From Polaromonas sp. (GTDB taxonomy: Bacteria; Pseudomonadota; Gammaproteobacteria; Burkholderiales; Burkholderiaceae_C), in contig JAKFXR010000033.1 in NCBI GenBank assembly GCA_021731285.1, positions 1-50,758 of the forward strand: DNA of 50,758 nucleotides. The letters are read 5' to 3'. A program made the position numbers and the translations under genes. Of the stretch, positions 7,426-17,223 are shown in pieces (the first letter of the stretch is position 1; the number at the start of each line of letters is the position of its first letter). The notes under the pieces were generated by a model. It did no database searches, was not told the DNA's origin, and was given only the letters and a program-made list of their open reading frames with translations.

Positions 7426-9090
7426 TCAGAGTAACACCCTGCGGAAGTCCGCCAGCACGGAGGCCAGGTAGGTGGTGAAACGCGCGCCGGATGCGCCGTC
7501 AATCACGCGGTGGTCGTACGAGAGCGACAGCGGCAACGTCAGGCGCGGCACGAAGGCCTTGCCGTCCCACACAGGCTTCATCGAACTCTTGGACAGGCCC
7601 AGGATGGCAACCTCGGGAGCGTTGATAAGCGGGGTGAAATAGGTGGTGCCCAGCCCGCCGAGTGAACTGATAGAGAAGCACCCGCCCTGCATCTCGCCCG
7701 GCGACAGCTTGCCGTCACGCGCCTTTTTGGCCAACTCGCCCATCTCCTGCGAGATCTGCAGGATGCCCTTCTTGTCCACGTCGCGCAGCACCGGCACCAC
7801 CAGCCCGTTGGGCGTGTCGGCGGCAAAGCCGATGTGGAAATACTGTTTGTAGACCAGCTGCTCGCCGTCCAGGCTGGCGTTGAAGTCCGGGAACTTCTTC
7901 AGCGCCGCGACGGCCGCCTTGATGACGAAGGCCAGCATCGTGATCTTGACGCCCGACTTTTCGTTTTCCTTGTTGGACGACACGCGGAAGGCTTCCAGTT
8001 CGGTGATGTCGGCATCGTCGTAACTCGTGACGTGAGGGATCATCACCCAGTTGCGGTGCAGGTTGGCGCCGCTGATCTTCTTGATGCGGGACCTGTCCTT
8101 GCGCTCGACCGGACCGAACTTGGCAAAGTCCACTTTCGGCCAGGGCAGCAGGTCCAGACCGCCTCCGCTGGCTCCAGCAGCAGGCGCCTTCGCCGCCTGG
8201 GCCAGCGTGCGGACATCGCCAGCCATCACCGAGCGGGTGAAGCCCTGGACATCGTCCAGCGTGATGCGTCCCTTGGGACCGCTGCCTTTGACTTCATTGA
8301 GCAGCACGCCGAGTTCACGGGCGAACTTGCGCACCGAAGGCGATGCGTGCGGCAGTTGCCCCGTAGGCACTGCCGGCTCGTGCGCAGGCAGTGCCGCCGT
8401 GGGGGCCGTGCGCTCGACGGGCGGGCTGGCCAGTGTCGCCGCTGCAGGCGCAGCAGCTGCCGGTGCCGCTGCGGGAGATCCGACGGCGGGCGCAGAACCC
8501 GACGCACCCTCCAGCACGACCAGCAAATCCCCAATATTGATCTTGTCGCCCAGCTTGACCTTGAGCTCCCGGACCACGCCGGCTGCCGACGAAGGGATCT
8601 CCATCGAGGCCTTGTCCGACTCCACCGTCAGCAGGGACTGCTCGACCTTGACGGTGTCGCCGACCTTGACCAGCACTTCAATGACGGCCACATCCTTGAA
8701 GTCACCGATGTCGGGAACGCGGACTTCCACGGACCCGGAAGCTGCAGGGGCTGCATTCGCTACTGATTTGATAGCTGCTGATTCAGCAGTGGCGGGAGCC
8801 GGAGCCGTTTTTTGTTCCGAAACAGGAGCCGCGGCGGGCGCAGCCGCAGCGCCGGCGGTTTCCAGCACCAGCACCACCGAGCCTTGCTTGACCTTGTCGC
8901 CCAGCCTGACCTTGAGTTCCTTGACCACGCCCGCAGCGGAAGACGGAATCTCCATCGAGGCCTTGTCGCTTTCCACAGTCAGCAGGCTTTGATCGGCCTG
9001 GATGGTGTCCCCCGGTTTGACCAGCAATTCAATGACCGAAACCTCGTCGAAATCCCCGATGTCGGGGACCGTAATGTCTACCAGTGCCAT
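7426..9090 (-). CDS. aceF: Dihydrolipoyllysine acetyltransferase (E2) of pyruvate dehydrogenase
   Basis: E2 forms the core of the PDH complex and moves the acetyl group from E1 to CoA. The 554 residues hold two lipoyl domains (about 1-78 and 120-195, each with ESDKASM; Lys43 and Lys160), Ala/Pro linkers, a peripheral-subunit-binding domain (about 248-285, ASPSVRKFARELGV and GPKGRITLDD) and the catalytic domain from about 320. The active-site DHRVIDG is present (His527). A GGAGACAAGAAC ribosome site precedes the ATG; aceE and lpdA have near-identical sites. It lies 32 bp after aceE. The first linker contains a 17-bp interspersed element that encodes AAIKSV. The gene is followed by GC-rich repeat copy 1. 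Confidence 0.97.
   Translation of the reverse strand: MALVDITVPDIGDFDEVSVIELLVKPGDTIQADQSLLTVESDKASMEIPSSAAGVVKELKVRLGDKVKQGSVVLVLETAGAAAAPAAAPVSEQKTAPAPATAESAAIKSVANAAPAASGSVEVRVPDIGDFKDVAVIEVLVKVGDTVKVEQSLLTVESDKASMEIPSSAAGVVRELKVKLGDKINIGDLLVVLEGASGSAPAVGSPAAAPAAAAPAAATLASPPVERTAPTAALPAHEPAVPTGQLPHASPSVRKFARELGVLLNEVKGSGPKGRITLDDVQGFTRSVMAGDVRTLAQAAKAPAAGASGGGLDLLPWPKVDFAKFGPVERKDRSRIKKISGANLHRNWVMIPHVTSYDDADITELEAFRVSSNKENEKSGVKITMLAFVIKAAVAALKKFPDFNASLDGEQLVYKQYFHIGFAADTPNGLVVPVLRDVDKKGILQISQEMGELAKKARDGKLSPGEMQGGCFSISSLGGLGTTYFTPLINAPEVAILGLSKSSMKPVWDGKAFVPRLTLPLSLSYDHRVIDGASGARFTTYLASVLADFRRVLL
8759..8775 (+). repeat. 17-bp interspersed element in aceF
   Basis: GCTACTGATTTGATAGC, read in the aceF frame (minus) as part of AAIKSVA in the linker between the two lipoyl domains. 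It matches the pattern RCTAY-N7-ATAGC shared by most of the copies in this window. Confidence 0.75.
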
Positions 9091-9122
9091 GTTCTTGTCT
9101 CCAGTTCGTTCTGCGCGTTTGC

Positions 9123-11864
9123 TCAGGCGTAGAGCGGGTTGATCTTGTCGGCATTGATACCGTATTTTTTGATCGCCTCTGCGACCTTGGCCACCGGCAC
9201 CGTGCCCTCTTCGCTCAGCGCCTTCAGCGCAGAGACAACGATGTAGTGGCGGTTGACCTCGAAGTGCTCACGCAGCTTGTAGCGGAAATCGCTGCGGCCG
9301 AAGCCGTCTGTGCCCAGCACCTTGTAGGTGCGACCCTTGGGCATGAAGGGGCGAATCTGCTCGGCATAGGCTTTCATGTAGTCGGTCGATGCAATCACCG
9401 GACCTGCGTGCTTTTCAAGCTGCTGGCTGACAAAGGGTACGCGCGGCGATTTGTCGGTCGGGTGCAGCAGGTTGTAACGCTCGCAGTCCTGGCCTTCTCG
9501 CGTCAGCTCGTTAAAGCTTGGGCAGCTCCAGACATTGGCAGCAACACCCCACTCTTTCTCCAGCAGTTCCTGCGCCGCAATCGACTCCCGCAGGATGGTG
9601 CCTGAGCCCAGCAGTTGCACGCGCGGGGTCAGCTTTTTGCCTTCCTTGCACAGGTACATGCCCTTGATGATCTGCTCTTCCGTACCCGCGGTCAGGCCAG
9701 GCATGGCGTAGTTTTCATTGAGCAGCGTGATGTAGAAGTACACGTTGTCCTGCTTTTCCACCATGCGCTTGAGACCGTGGTGAAGGATGACCGCCACTTC
9801 GTGTGCAAAGGTCGGATCGTAGGAGATGCAGTTGGGAATGGTGCCGGCCATGATGTGGCTGTGGCCGTCTTCGTGCTGCAGTCCTTCGCCGTTGAGGGTG
9901 GTGCGCCCGGAAGTGCCTCCCAGCAGGAAACCACGCGCCTGCATGTCGCCGGCGGCCCAGCACAGATCGCCCACACGCTGCAGGCCGAACATCGAGTAAT
10001 AGATGTAGAACGGCACCATGATGCGGTTGTTGGTCGAATAAGAGGTGGCCGCTGCGATCCAGCTGGCCATGCCGCCAGCCTCGTTGATGCCTTCCTGCAG
10101 GATCTGCCCGGCCTTGTCTTCCTTGTAGTAGCTCACCTGCTCGCGGTCTTGCGGTGTGTAGAGCTGGCCTTCATGGTTGTAGATGCCGATCTGGCGGAAC
10201 AGCCCCTCCATGCCGAAAGTGCGGGCCTCGTCCACCAGAATGGGCACGGTGCGCGGTCCCAGTGCCTTGTCGCGCAGCAGCGTCGTGAGAAAACGCACAT
10301 AGGCCTGCGTGGTTGAAATCTCACGGCCCTCGGTCGTCGGCTCCAGCACGGACTTGAAGGTTTCCAGCGCCGGGACAGTGAACTGCTCGTCGGCCTTGAC
10401 ACGGCGGTGCGGCAAATAACCACCCAGGGCCTTGCGCCGCTCGTGCAGGTACTTCATCTCCGGCGTATCGTCGGCAGGCTTGTAAAACGGCAGGTCGGCA
10501 ATTTGCGCGTCTGGAATCGGAATGTTGAAGCGGTCGCGGAAGGTCTTGATGTCCTCGTCGGTGAGCTTTTTGGTCTGGTGCGCCGTGTTTTTGCCTTCGC
10601 CGCTTTTTCCCATGCCAAAGCCCTTGACGGTCTTGATCAAGAGCACGGTGGGCTGGCCCTTGTGATTGACCGCCTTGTGGTACGCGGCATAAACCTTTTG
10701 CGGGTCATGGCCACCGCGCTGCAGGCGCCAGATGTCGTCGTCGCTCATCTTGGCGACCATCTCCAGCGTGCGTGGGTCCTTGCCAAAGAAATGCTTGCGC
10801 ACATACGCGCCGTCATTGGCTTTCATGGCCTGGTAGTCGCCATCCAGCGTGTCCATCATGACCTTGCGCAGTGCGCCGTCCTTGTCGCGCGCCAGCAGCG
10901 GGTCCCAGTAGTTGCCCCAGATCAACTTGATCACGTTCCAGCCTGCGCCGCGGAACTCGCCCTCGAGCTCCTGAATGATCTTGCCGTTGCCCCGCACCGG
11001 ACCGTCCAGGCGCTGCAGGTTGCAGTTGATGACAAAAATCAGGTTGTCGAGATTTTCACGCGCTGCCACACCGATGGCCCCCAGCGACTCGACCTCGTCC
11101 ATTTCCCCGTCACCGCAGAAGACCCACACTTTGCGGTTTTCGGTGTTGGCAATGCCGCGTGCGTGCAGGTACTTGAGAAAGCGGGCCTGGTAGATACCCA
11201 TCAACGGGCCCAATCCCATGGACACGGTGGGGAACTGCCAGAACTCCGGCATGAGTTTGGGATGCGGGTAGCTCGACAGGCCCTTGCCATCGACTTCCTG
11301 GCGGAAGTTCAGCAGTTGCTCCTCCGTCAGGCGGCCTTCCATGAAAGCGCGGGCATAAATACCCGGGGAACTGTGGCCCTGGATGTAGAGGCAATCGCCA
11401 CCGTGCTCCTTGCCAGGCTCATTGCTTTCGGCATGCCAGAAATGGTTGAAACCGGTGCCAAACATGTTGGCCAGTGAGGCAAACGAGCTGATGTGACCGC
11501 CGAGGTCACCGCCGTCTTCGGGGTGGTGGCGATTGGCCTTGACCACCATGGCCATCGCATTCCAGCGCATGTAGGCGCGCAGGCGTTCTTCGATTTCCAG
11601 ATTGCCGGGGCAACGCTCTTCCTGGCTGGCTTCCAGCGTGTTCACATAACCGGTGGTTGCCGAAAACGGCATGTCGATGCTGCTTTGGCGCGCATGTTCA
11701 AGCAATTGCTCGAGCAGAAAGTGGGCCCGGTCGGGACCTTCGCTCTCAATGACTGCGGTCAGGGCGTCCAGCCACTCCCGCGTTTCCTGTGAGTCCTTGT
11801 CAAGGAACTCGTTGGCGGCATTGCCCAAGTTGTCCGCGCGTGCCTGTTCCGGATTTGCAGCCAT
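9123..11864 (-). CDS. aceE: Pyruvate dehydrogenase E1 component, homodimeric type
   Basis: E1 decarboxylates pyruvate with thiamine diphosphate and loads the acetyl group onto the lipoyl arms of E2. The 913-residue product is the single-chain type of Gram-negative bacteria. The TPP-binding region is clear (VFCGDGEMDE, about 260 residues in, through NCNLQRLDGPV), as are GHSSPGIYAR and the C-terminal DGFGRSDFR. A GGAGACAAAACC site precedes the ATG. It is the first gene of the cluster aceE-aceF-proteasome-like-lpdA. The promoter must lie in the A/T-rich 221 bp shared with the divergent histidine kinase gene. Confidence 0.98.
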   Translation of the reverse strand: MAANPEQARADNLGNAANEFLDKDSQETREWLDALTAVIESEGPDRAHFLLEQLLEHARQSSIDMPFSATTGYVNTLEASQEERCPGNLEIEERLRAYMRWNAMAMVVKANRHHPEDGGDLGGHISSFASLANMFGTGFNHFWHAESNEPGKEHGGDCLYIQGHSSPGIYARAFMEGRLTEEQLLNFRQEVDGKGLSSYPHPKLMPEFWQFPTVSMGLGPLMGIYQARFLKYLHARGIANTENRKVWVFCGDGEMDEVESLGAIGVAARENLDNLIFVINCNLQRLDGPVRGNGKIIQELEGEFRGAGWNVIKLIWGNYWDPLLARDKDGALRKVMMDTLDGDYQAMKANDGAYVRKHFFGKDPRTLEMVAKMSDDDIWRLQRGGHDPQKVYAAYHKAVNHKGQPTVLLIKTVKGFGMGKSGEGKNTAHQTKKLTDEDIKTFRDRFNIPIPDAQIADLPFYKPADDTPEMKYLHERRKALGGYLPHRRVKADEQFTVPALETFKSVLEPTTEGREISTTQAYVRFLTTLLRDKALGPRTVPILVDEARTFGMEGLFRQIGIYNHEGQLYTPQDREQVSYYKEDKAGQILQEGINEAGGMASWIAAATSYSTNNRIMVPFYIYYSMFGLQRVGDLCWAAGDMQARGFLLGGTSGRTTLNGEGLQHEDGHSHIMAGTIPNCISYDPTFAHEVAVILHHGLKRMVEKQDNVYFYITLLNENYAMPGLTAGTEEQIIKGMYLCKEGKKLTPRVQLLGSGTILRESIAAQELLEKEWGVAANVWSCPSFNELTREGQDCERYNLLHPTDKSPRVPFVSQQLEKHAGPVIASTDYMKAYAEQIRPFMPKGRTYKVLGTDGFGRSDFRYKLREHFEVNRHYIVVSALKALSEEGTVPVAKVAEAIKKYGINADKINPLYA

Positions 11865-11963
11865 GGTTTTGTCTCCTGCTGTAGCTGGTTAGCTTTGTGG
11901 TTTGCTGGCGTCCTCATCACGTTGTAACGCAATTTGGATTCAAGTCATTAGTTTCTCATAGAT

Positions 11964-11979
11964 TTTGAATAATTTCAAA
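11964..11979. promoter_or_regulatory. Inverted repeat TTTGAA-N4-TTCAAA in the aceE/kinase divergent region
   Basis: An exact 6-bp inverted repeat with a 4-bp spacer lies in the A/T-rich region (about 11,925-12,035) between aceE and the divergent sensor kinase, roughly 100 bp from each start. It is a candidate operator for one or both. No confident -35/-10 pair was found beside it. Confidence 0.4.
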
Positions 11980-12085
11980 TAGTGCATGTACATTTCATAT
12001 TAAGAAATTTAAAACGATTTCAATCTATTTCAACCCCGGGTGCCGACACGGCCCGCAACATAAGTCCCGTAAACTGGACGGCCCC

Positions 12086-14647
12086 ATGACACGTGATGCG
12101 CCACCCCACTCCCCCGGTAACGGGCAAACCGCGCCGCTGGCGAGCTGGCGTCTCTGGTGGCGCAAGCAGTCGCCCACCCGGCAGGACCGCTTTGTCACTC
12201 TGGGGCCCCTGCTGGCCGTCATGCTTTTCCTGGCCGCCGTGATTGCAGCTTTCGGCTACCTGAGGCTTGAAGAAATAGACCGCGAGCAACAGGCTGTCAA
12301 ACGCGATGTTGAATACGCCCAACAGCGGCTGCGCCTGCGCCTTCTGGAACGCCAGGAGCAACTGATGCGGCTGGGCCGCGACGTCTCCAACCGCGAAGTG
12401 GACAGCGACGAATTCGTAGCCCAGGCTGAATCGCTGGTCAACCAGTACCCCGAACTGATGGCCGTGACATGGGTGGATGCTCGCCGCAAGGTCAAGTCTG
12501 CCTACACTTCACCCAGTGCCAATGCCACGCAGATTCGCGCGTCGGGCGATCTGCTCAAACAGGGAGAAACCGAAGGGACCTTTGGCCTGGCGCGCGATTT
12601 GCGCCAGCCCGTTTACTCGCGCCCCTTGACGGTCAAGGACGACGCCAGCTACAACGCGCCAAGCCTTCAGTTGCATGTGCCGCTGGATGACCAGGGCAAG
12701 TTTGGCGGCGTCATCCTGGGCGAGTATTCCTTTGACGGGCTGCTGCGCTTCGGCGTGCCTACAGAAGTCAGCGCCAAATACGCAGTCGCCTTGCTCGACG
12801 ACCAGGGCAAGCTGCTGGCCGGAAACCTGCCACCACCGCGCAACACCGCGGCCAAGCTGCTCCCCTGGTCCGACGAAGCACAGGAGTACGAAATACCGGT
12901 TTCTCCCGTGGGCAATGGCTTGCTGCTCAAGGCCCAGGGCTACCGCGCCTCTCTGGGTGTGGTGGGTAGCGGATTCTTCTGGCTTGTCAGTGCGCTCAGC
13001 GCCCTGACGGTATGGATGCTGGTGGGCACATGGCGTCATACGCGCAGGCGCGTGCAGGCCCAGGAAGCCTTGATCACCGAAACCAATTTCCGCCGTGCCA
13101 TGGAGAACTCCATGTTGACCGGTATGCGTGCACTGGACCTGCAGGGCCGCATCACCTACGTCAACCCGGCCTTTTGCCAGATGACAGGCTGGAGCGAGGG
13201 CGAGCTTGTGGGCCGCACAGCGCCCTTTCCCTACTGGCCCGATCAGGACCGCGAAACACTCGCCGCCCGCCTGGACGACGAATTGCACGGACGCACCACG
13301 CCCGGCGGGTTTGAGGTGCGGGTCAAGCGCAAGAGCGGCGCGATTTTTGACGGCCGCATGTACGTTTCCCCGCTGATCGACTCGCGCGGCCAGCAAACCG
13401 GCTGGATGACATCCATGACGGACATCACCGAACCCAAACGTATCCGCGAGGAGCTCTCGGCCTCCTACGAGCGCTTCACCACCGTGCTCGAAGGACTGGA
13501 CGCGGCAGTGTCGGTGGCGCCGCTGGGCAGCGAAGAGCTGCTTTTTGCGAACAAGCTTTACCGCGCCTGGTTCGGCGCCGAGGTCTCCGGCCACATGAAC
13601 CTGATTGCGCAGGCTGGCGTGCCGGTGGTGCCGCCTGTCGACGACGCGATGGACCCGGTCGACGGGCTTGCGGGCTTTCCGACCGACACCCTGACCGCAG
13701 CCCAGACGGAAAATGCCGAGATATTTGTACCCGACCTGGCCAAGTGGCTGGAAGTGCGCTCACGCTACCTGACATGGGTGGACGGTCGTCTGGCACAGAT
13801 GGTGATTGCCACCGACATCACGCCGCGCCGGCATGCCGAGGAGCAGGCGGCCCAGCAAGCTGAGCGGGCGCAGTCCGCCAGCCGCCTGATCACCATGGGC
13901 GAGATGGCCTCCAGCGTTGCGCACGAATTGAATCAGCCCTTGACGGCCATCAACAACTATTGCAACGGCATGGTCTCGCGCATCAAGGGCCAGCAAATCA
14001 CCAATGAAGACCTGCTGATCGCGCTGGAAAAAACCGCCAAACAGGCGCATCGCGCGGGTCAGATCATCCAGCGCATACGCTCCTTCGTCAAACGCAGCGA
14101 GCCGAACCGGACGTCCTCCGACGTGGCCACCATGGTCAGCAATGCCATGGAACTGGCTGACATTGAATTGCGAAGGCACAACGTGCGGCTGAGCCACTAC
14201 ATCGCGGCACGCCTGCCCACGGTCATGGTGGACCCCATCCTGATTGAGCAGGTGCTGATCAACCTGATGAAAAACGCAGCCGAGTCCATCGCCCAGGCGC
14301 GGCGGCCCGCAGCGCGCCGCAGCGTGGAACTGCGGGTGGTGCCCAAAATCATTGAAGACCAGAGCGTGGTCGAATTTTCGGTTCTCGATTCGGGCAAGGG
14401 GCTGTCGCCTGAAGTGATGGGCCGTCTGTACGAAGCCTTTTACTCCACCAAGGCCGAGGGCATGGGCATCGGCCTGAAACTGTGCCGCAGCATTGTCGAG
14501 TCCCACCAGGGCAGGATGCAGGCGGAGAACCTCTACAATGGTGAAGAAGTCGTGGGCTGCCGGTTTACTTTCTGGATACCCGTGACGCCCCTGCTTCTTC
14601 CGGCCACGGCCGCCGCAGAAGCGACACCCACCCGGGCTGGCATTTAA
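12086..14647 (+). CDS. Membrane PAS-domain sensor histidine kinase
   Basis: An 853-residue hybrid-free sensor kinase. Transmembrane segments at about 38-60 and 290-312 enclose a periplasmic sensing domain of about 230 residues. Cytoplasmic PAS domains follow (about 325-450 with ALDLQGRITYVNPAFCQMTG, and a weaker one about 455-590). The phosphoacceptor box is VAHELNQPLTAINNY (His613), then the ATPase N box NLMKNAAES, G box DSGKGLSPE and GMGIGLKLCRSIVE. The HELNQPL form of the H box is shared with FixL- and DctB-like kinases. The cognate regulator gene starts 32 bp downstream. The kinase is divergent from the pyruvate dehydrogenase operon, so that operon is a plausible but unproven target. The stimulus is unknown. 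Confidence 0.9.
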   Translation: MTRDAPPHSPGNGQTAPLASWRLWWRKQSPTRQDRFVTLGPLLAVMLFLAAVIAAFGYLRLEEIDREQQAVKRDVEYAQQRLRLRLLERQEQLMRLGRDVSNREVDSDEFVAQAESLVNQYPELMAVTWVDARRKVKSAYTSPSANATQIRASGDLLKQGETEGTFGLARDLRQPVYSRPLTVKDDASYNAPSLQLHVPLDDQGKFGGVILGEYSFDGLLRFGVPTEVSAKYAVALLDDQGKLLAGNLPPPRNTAAKLLPWSDEAQEYEIPVSPVGNGLLLKAQGYRASLGVVGSGFFWLVSALSALTVWMLVGTWRHTRRRVQAQEALITETNFRRAMENSMLTGMRALDLQGRITYVNPAFCQMTGWSEGELVGRTAPFPYWPDQDRETLAARLDDELHGRTTPGGFEVRVKRKSGAIFDGRMYVSPLIDSRGQQTGWMTSMTDITEPKRIREELSASYERFTTVLEGLDAAVSVAPLGSEELLFANKLYRAWFGAEVSGHMNLIAQAGVPVVPPVDDAMDPVDGLAGFPTDTLTAAQTENAEIFVPDLAKWLEVRSRYLTWVDGRLAQMVIATDITPRRHAEEQAAQQAERAQSASRLITMGEMASSVAHELNQPLTAINNYCNGMVSRIKGQQITNEDLLIALEKTAKQAHRAGQIIQRIRSFVKRSEPNRTSSDVATMVSNAMELADIELRRHNVRLSHYIAARLPTVMVDPILIEQVLINLMKNAAESIAQARRPAARRSVELRVVPKIIEDQSVVEFSVLDSGKGLSPEVMGRLYEAFYSTKAEGMGIGLKLCRSIVESHQGRMQAENLYNGEEVVGCRFTFWIPVTPLLLPATAAAEATPTRAGI

Positions 14648-14679
14648 GGTTCCTGACACCGTCTACGCAAAGGTTTGGC

Positions 14680-15306
14680 ATGAGCTTGATTCCGAAAAAA
14701 GGTACTGTGTATGTCGTCGATGACGACGAGGGCGTGCGCGACTCCTTGCAGTGGCTGCTGGAAGGCAAGGACTACCGCGTGCGTTGCTACGATTCTGCCG
14801 AGACCTTCCTGAGCCGTTACGACCCGCGTGAGGTGGCCTGCCTGATTGTTGACATCCGCATGGGCGGCATGACAGGGCTTGAACTGCAGGACCGTCTGGT
14901 AGAACGAAAATCGCCGCTGCCGATTGTGTTCATCACCGGTCACGGCGATGTCCCCATGGCCGTCAACACCATGAAAAAAGGCGCGATGGATTTCATCCAG
15001 AAGCCTTTTCAGGAAGACGCGCTGGTCAGCCTCGTTGAACGCATGCTCGACCAGGCCAAAGATGCATTCAGCGAGCACCAGCAATCCGCCAGCCGTGACG
15101 CCCTGCTGGCCAAACTGACATCGCGCGAAGCGCAGGTGCTGGAACGCATTGTTGCCGGCCGGCTGAACAAGCAGATCGCCGACGACCTGGGCATCAGCAT
15201 CAAGACGGTGGAGGCGCACCGCGCCAACATCATGGAAAAGCTCAATGCCAATACTGTTGCCGACCTGCTGAAAATTGCACTTGGTTCCAGCGCACCCAAG
15301 GCCTGA
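14680..15306 (+). CDS. FixJ/NarL-type response regulator
   Basis: A 208-residue regulator: receiver domain (about 8-125) with the acidic pocket VVDDDEG, phosphoacceptor Asp58 in LIVDIRMGGMTG, the conserved Thr in FITGHGD and Lys in FIQKPF; then a LuxR-type helix-turn-helix (about 140-200, LTSREAQVLERIVAGRLNKQ and KTVEAHRANIMEKL). It is a transcription factor activated by the kinase 32 bp upstream; AAAGG lies 6-7 bases before the ATG. An intrinsic terminator follows, so the pair forms its own unit. Confidence 0.93.
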   Translation: MSLIPKKGTVYVVDDDEGVRDSLQWLLEGKDYRVRCYDSAETFLSRYDPREVACLIVDIRMGGMTGLELQDRLVERKSPLPIVFITGHGDVPMAVNTMKKGAMDFIQKPFQEDALVSLVERMLDQAKDAFSEHQQSASRDALLAKLTSREAQVLERIVAGRLNKQIADDLGISIKTVEAHRANIMEKLNANTVADLLKIALGSSAPKA

Positions 15307-15314
15307 CCCCCGCC

Positions 15315-15331
15315 GCTATCTTTCTGATAGC
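15315..15331 (+). repeat. 17-bp interspersed element after the response regulator
   Basis: GCTATCTTTCTGATAGC; the ends GCTATC and GATAGC are perfect inverted repeats around a 5-bp loop. It lies between the regulator stop and its terminator. This non-coding copy is the most symmetrical of the set. Confidence 0.75.
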
Positions 15332-15337
15332 TGCATG

Positions 15338-15369
15338 CGCCCGTGGTTCATGGACCGACGGGCGTTTTT
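15338..15369 (+). terminator. Intrinsic terminator of the kinase/regulator operon
   Basis: The arms CGCCCGT (15338-15344) and ACGGGCG (15358-15364) are followed directly by TTTTT. It lies 31 bp after the response regulator stop and 20 bp before folD. Confidence 0.8.
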
Positions 15370-15388
15370 ATTGTGAAGAACTGAACAC

Positions 15389-16234
15389 ATGACAGCACAA
15401 CTGATCGACGGCAACGCCCTGTCCAAACAACTGCGCAGCGACGTTACCCTGCGCGCCGCCGCCCTGCGCGAGCGCGGCATCGTCCCCGGCCTGGCAGTGG
15501 TACTGGTCGGCGAAAACCCGGCCAGTCAGGTGTATGTGCGCAACAAGGTCAAGGCCTGCCAGGACAGCGGCTTGCACTCGGTGCTGGAGCAATATCCCGC
15601 CACACTCAGTGAAGCGGACCTGCTGGCCCGTGTGGACGCCCTGAACCGGGACCCGGCCATACATGGCATCCTCGTTCAACTGCCCTTGCCGCCCCACATC
15701 GATGCGCAAAAAGTCATTGAGGCCATTTCGCCCGAAAAAGACGTGGATGGTTTTCACGTGGCCAGCGCTGGTGCGCTGATGGTGGGCCAGCCGGGCTTCT
15801 GGCCTTGTACGCCTTACGGCTGCATGAAGATGCTGGAAAGCATTGGGTACGAGCTCAAAGGCAAGCATGCGGTCGTTATAGGCCGCAGCAACATTGTCGG
15901 CAAGCCGATGGCTCTGATGCTGCTGCAAAAACATGCCACGGTGACCATCTGCCACAGCGGCACCAGCAACTTGAAGGCCCTGACGCTTCAGGCCGACGTG
16001 GTCGTGGCCGCGGTCGGCAAGCGCAATGTGCTGACGGCCGACATGGTCAAACCCGGCGCAGTGGTCATCGACGTGGGCATGAACCGCAACGAGGAAGGCA
16101 AGCTCTGCGGTGACGTGGATTTCGCCGGTGTGAAGGAGGTGGCGGGATGGATCACACCGGTGCCCGGCGGGGTCGGTCCCATGACCATCACCATGTTGCT
16201 GGTCAACACCCTGGAAGCCGCTGAAAGAGCCTAG
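15389..16234 (+). CDS. folD: Methylene-THF dehydrogenase / methenyl-THF cyclohydrolase
   Basis: The 281-residue bifunctional enzyme interconverts 5,10-methylene- and 10-formyl-tetrahydrofolate with NADP, feeding purine and formyl-Met synthesis. Seen are the catalytic YVRNK (Tyr49, Lys53), the ILVQLPLP motif, the Rossmann segment [11 protein letters not shown] and the C-terminal [10 protein letters not shown]. Length is normal. It is preceded by the terminator of the two-component operon, so it is probably transcribed alone. Its last 4 bases overlap the convergent DUF4149 gene. Confidence 0.98.
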   Translation: MTAQLIDGNALSKQLRSDVTLRAAALRERGIVPGLAVVLVGENPASQVYVRNKVKACQDSGLHSVLEQYPATLSEADLLARVDALNRDPAIHGILVQLPLPPHIDAQKVIEAISPEKDVDGFHVASAGALMVGQPGFWPCTPYGCMKMLESIGYELKGKHAVVIGRSNIVGKPMALMLLQKHATVTICHSGTSNLKALTLQADVVVAAVGKRNVLTADMVKPGAVVIDVGMNRNEEGKLCGDVDFAGVKEVAGWITPVPGGVGPMTITMLLVNTLEAAERA

Positions 16235-16674
16235 CTGGAGCGTCTTTCAACGGTTTTCGCCAGGTGCCAGAGCACCATTCCTGCGCACCACCACTGGCCC
16301 AGGTACATGGCACTGCCCAGGCCATGCCAGAGTTTCAGGTCACCACCACCGCTGCGCGCACTGACAATGCGCGGCGCAAGGACAAACTCCACCAGCACCG
16401 CCAGCAGCAGGCCAGCCACTACGAATTTGATAGCATCCTTCGAGGACGGCAAAAGGGCTTCAGGTTCTTTTTTATTCAATGCCATGAGCAGCAGCATGGC
16501 GCAACCGACACTCAGCCAGGTCTGGGCGGTGAAAAGTTTGGCAGCCAGAGAGCCCGCCGCGGCGGGGCTGCCCAGATGGACAAACAACAGCGGTACGACC
16601 ACAAAACCGAGCCCCGTCAGACTTCCCCACCAGAGGGCTGCAAGAAAAAAGCCCAGGCGCGACTTCATGCCCAC
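16231..16674 (-). CDS. DUF4149 membrane protein
   Basis: A 147-residue protein with about four transmembrane segments (near 6-30, 50-66, 82-102 and 120-140), matching the DUF4149 (TMEM205-like) family often found beside greA in betaproteobacteria. Function unknown. The frame opens with GTG at 16674; an ATG two codons later (16668) is an equally possible start and neither has a clear ribosome site. It follows greA by 3 bp, so it is translated from the same transcript. The coding sequence contains a 17-bp interspersed element read as DAIKFVV. Confidence 0.8.
   Translation of the reverse strand: MGMKSRLGFFLAALWWGSLTGLGFVVVPLLFVHLGSPAAAGSLAAKLFTAQTWLSVGCAMLLLMALNKKEPEALLPSSKDAIKFVVAGLLLAVLVEFVLAPRIVSARSGGGDLKLWHGLGSAMYLGQWWCAGMVLWHLAKTVERRSS
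16418..16434 (+). repeat. 17-bp interspersed element in the DUF4149 gene
   Basis: ACTACGAATTTGATAGC, read on the minus strand as AIKFV in a predicted membrane segment. Confidence 0.75.
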
Positions 16675-16677
16675 GGG

Positions 16678-17154
16678 TCAGATGTACATCACCGCAATGA
16701 TTTCATAACGCCGGATGCCACCAGGCGCCTGCACTTCCGCCGTGTCGCCCTCGTCCTTGCCGATCAGGGCGCGGGCAATCGGTGAGCTGATGTTGACTCG
16801 GCCCATCTTGATGTCGGCCTCGTCCTCGCCCACGATCTGATAGGTCACCTTGTCGCCGGTGTCCTCGTCCTGCAACTCGATGGTGGAGCCAAACACCACC
16901 TTGCCACCGGCATCCACCTCGGTCGGGTCAATGATCAGGGCCGCCGACAGCTTGCCTTCAATCTCCTGAATCCGGCCTTCAATAAAGCCCTGACGATCCT
17001 TGGCGGCGTCGTACTCTGCATTTTCGCTGAGGTCGCCCTGGGCGCGCGCCTCGGAGATCGCATTGATCACCCAGGGACGGTCTACCGTCTTGAGCTGGTG
17101 CAACTCGGCCTTGAGCTTTTCTGCGCCTTTTTTGGTGATGGGAAGTGTTGCCAT
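16678..17154 (-). CDS. greA: Transcription elongation factor GreA
   Basis: A 158-residue factor that rescues backtracked RNA polymerase by stimulating transcript cleavage. The N-terminal coiled coil carries the conserved tip [17 protein letters not shown] with acidic Asp41 and Glu44; the C-terminal FKBP-like domain includes [14 protein letters not shown]. It is normally found just after carB in betaproteobacteria; here a carbonic anhydrase gene on the other strand separates them. Confidence 0.98.
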   Translation of the reverse strand: MATLPITKKGAEKLKAELHQLKTVDRPWVINAISEARAQGDLSENAEYDAAKDRQGFIEGRIQEIEGKLSAALIIDPTEVDAGGKVVFGSTIELQDEDTGDKVTYQIVGEDEADIKMGRVNISSPIARALIGKDEGDTAEVQAPGGIRRYEIIAVMYI

Positions 17155-17199
17155 AAGTGTCTTTGGGATGTCTCTCGACGGGTGTCCTGCAAAAGCAAA

Positions 17200-17223
17200 C
17201 CGCCGGGTGTTACCACTCGGCGG
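17200..17223 (-). terminator. GC-rich hairpin upstream of greA
   Basis: CCGCCG (17200-17205) and CGGCGG (17218-17223), with an inner GGTG/CCAC pair, form a stem-loop. Read on the minus strand it is followed by TTTGCTTTTGC, an imperfect terminator. It may stop carB read-through or be part of the greA leader. Confidence 0.4.
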
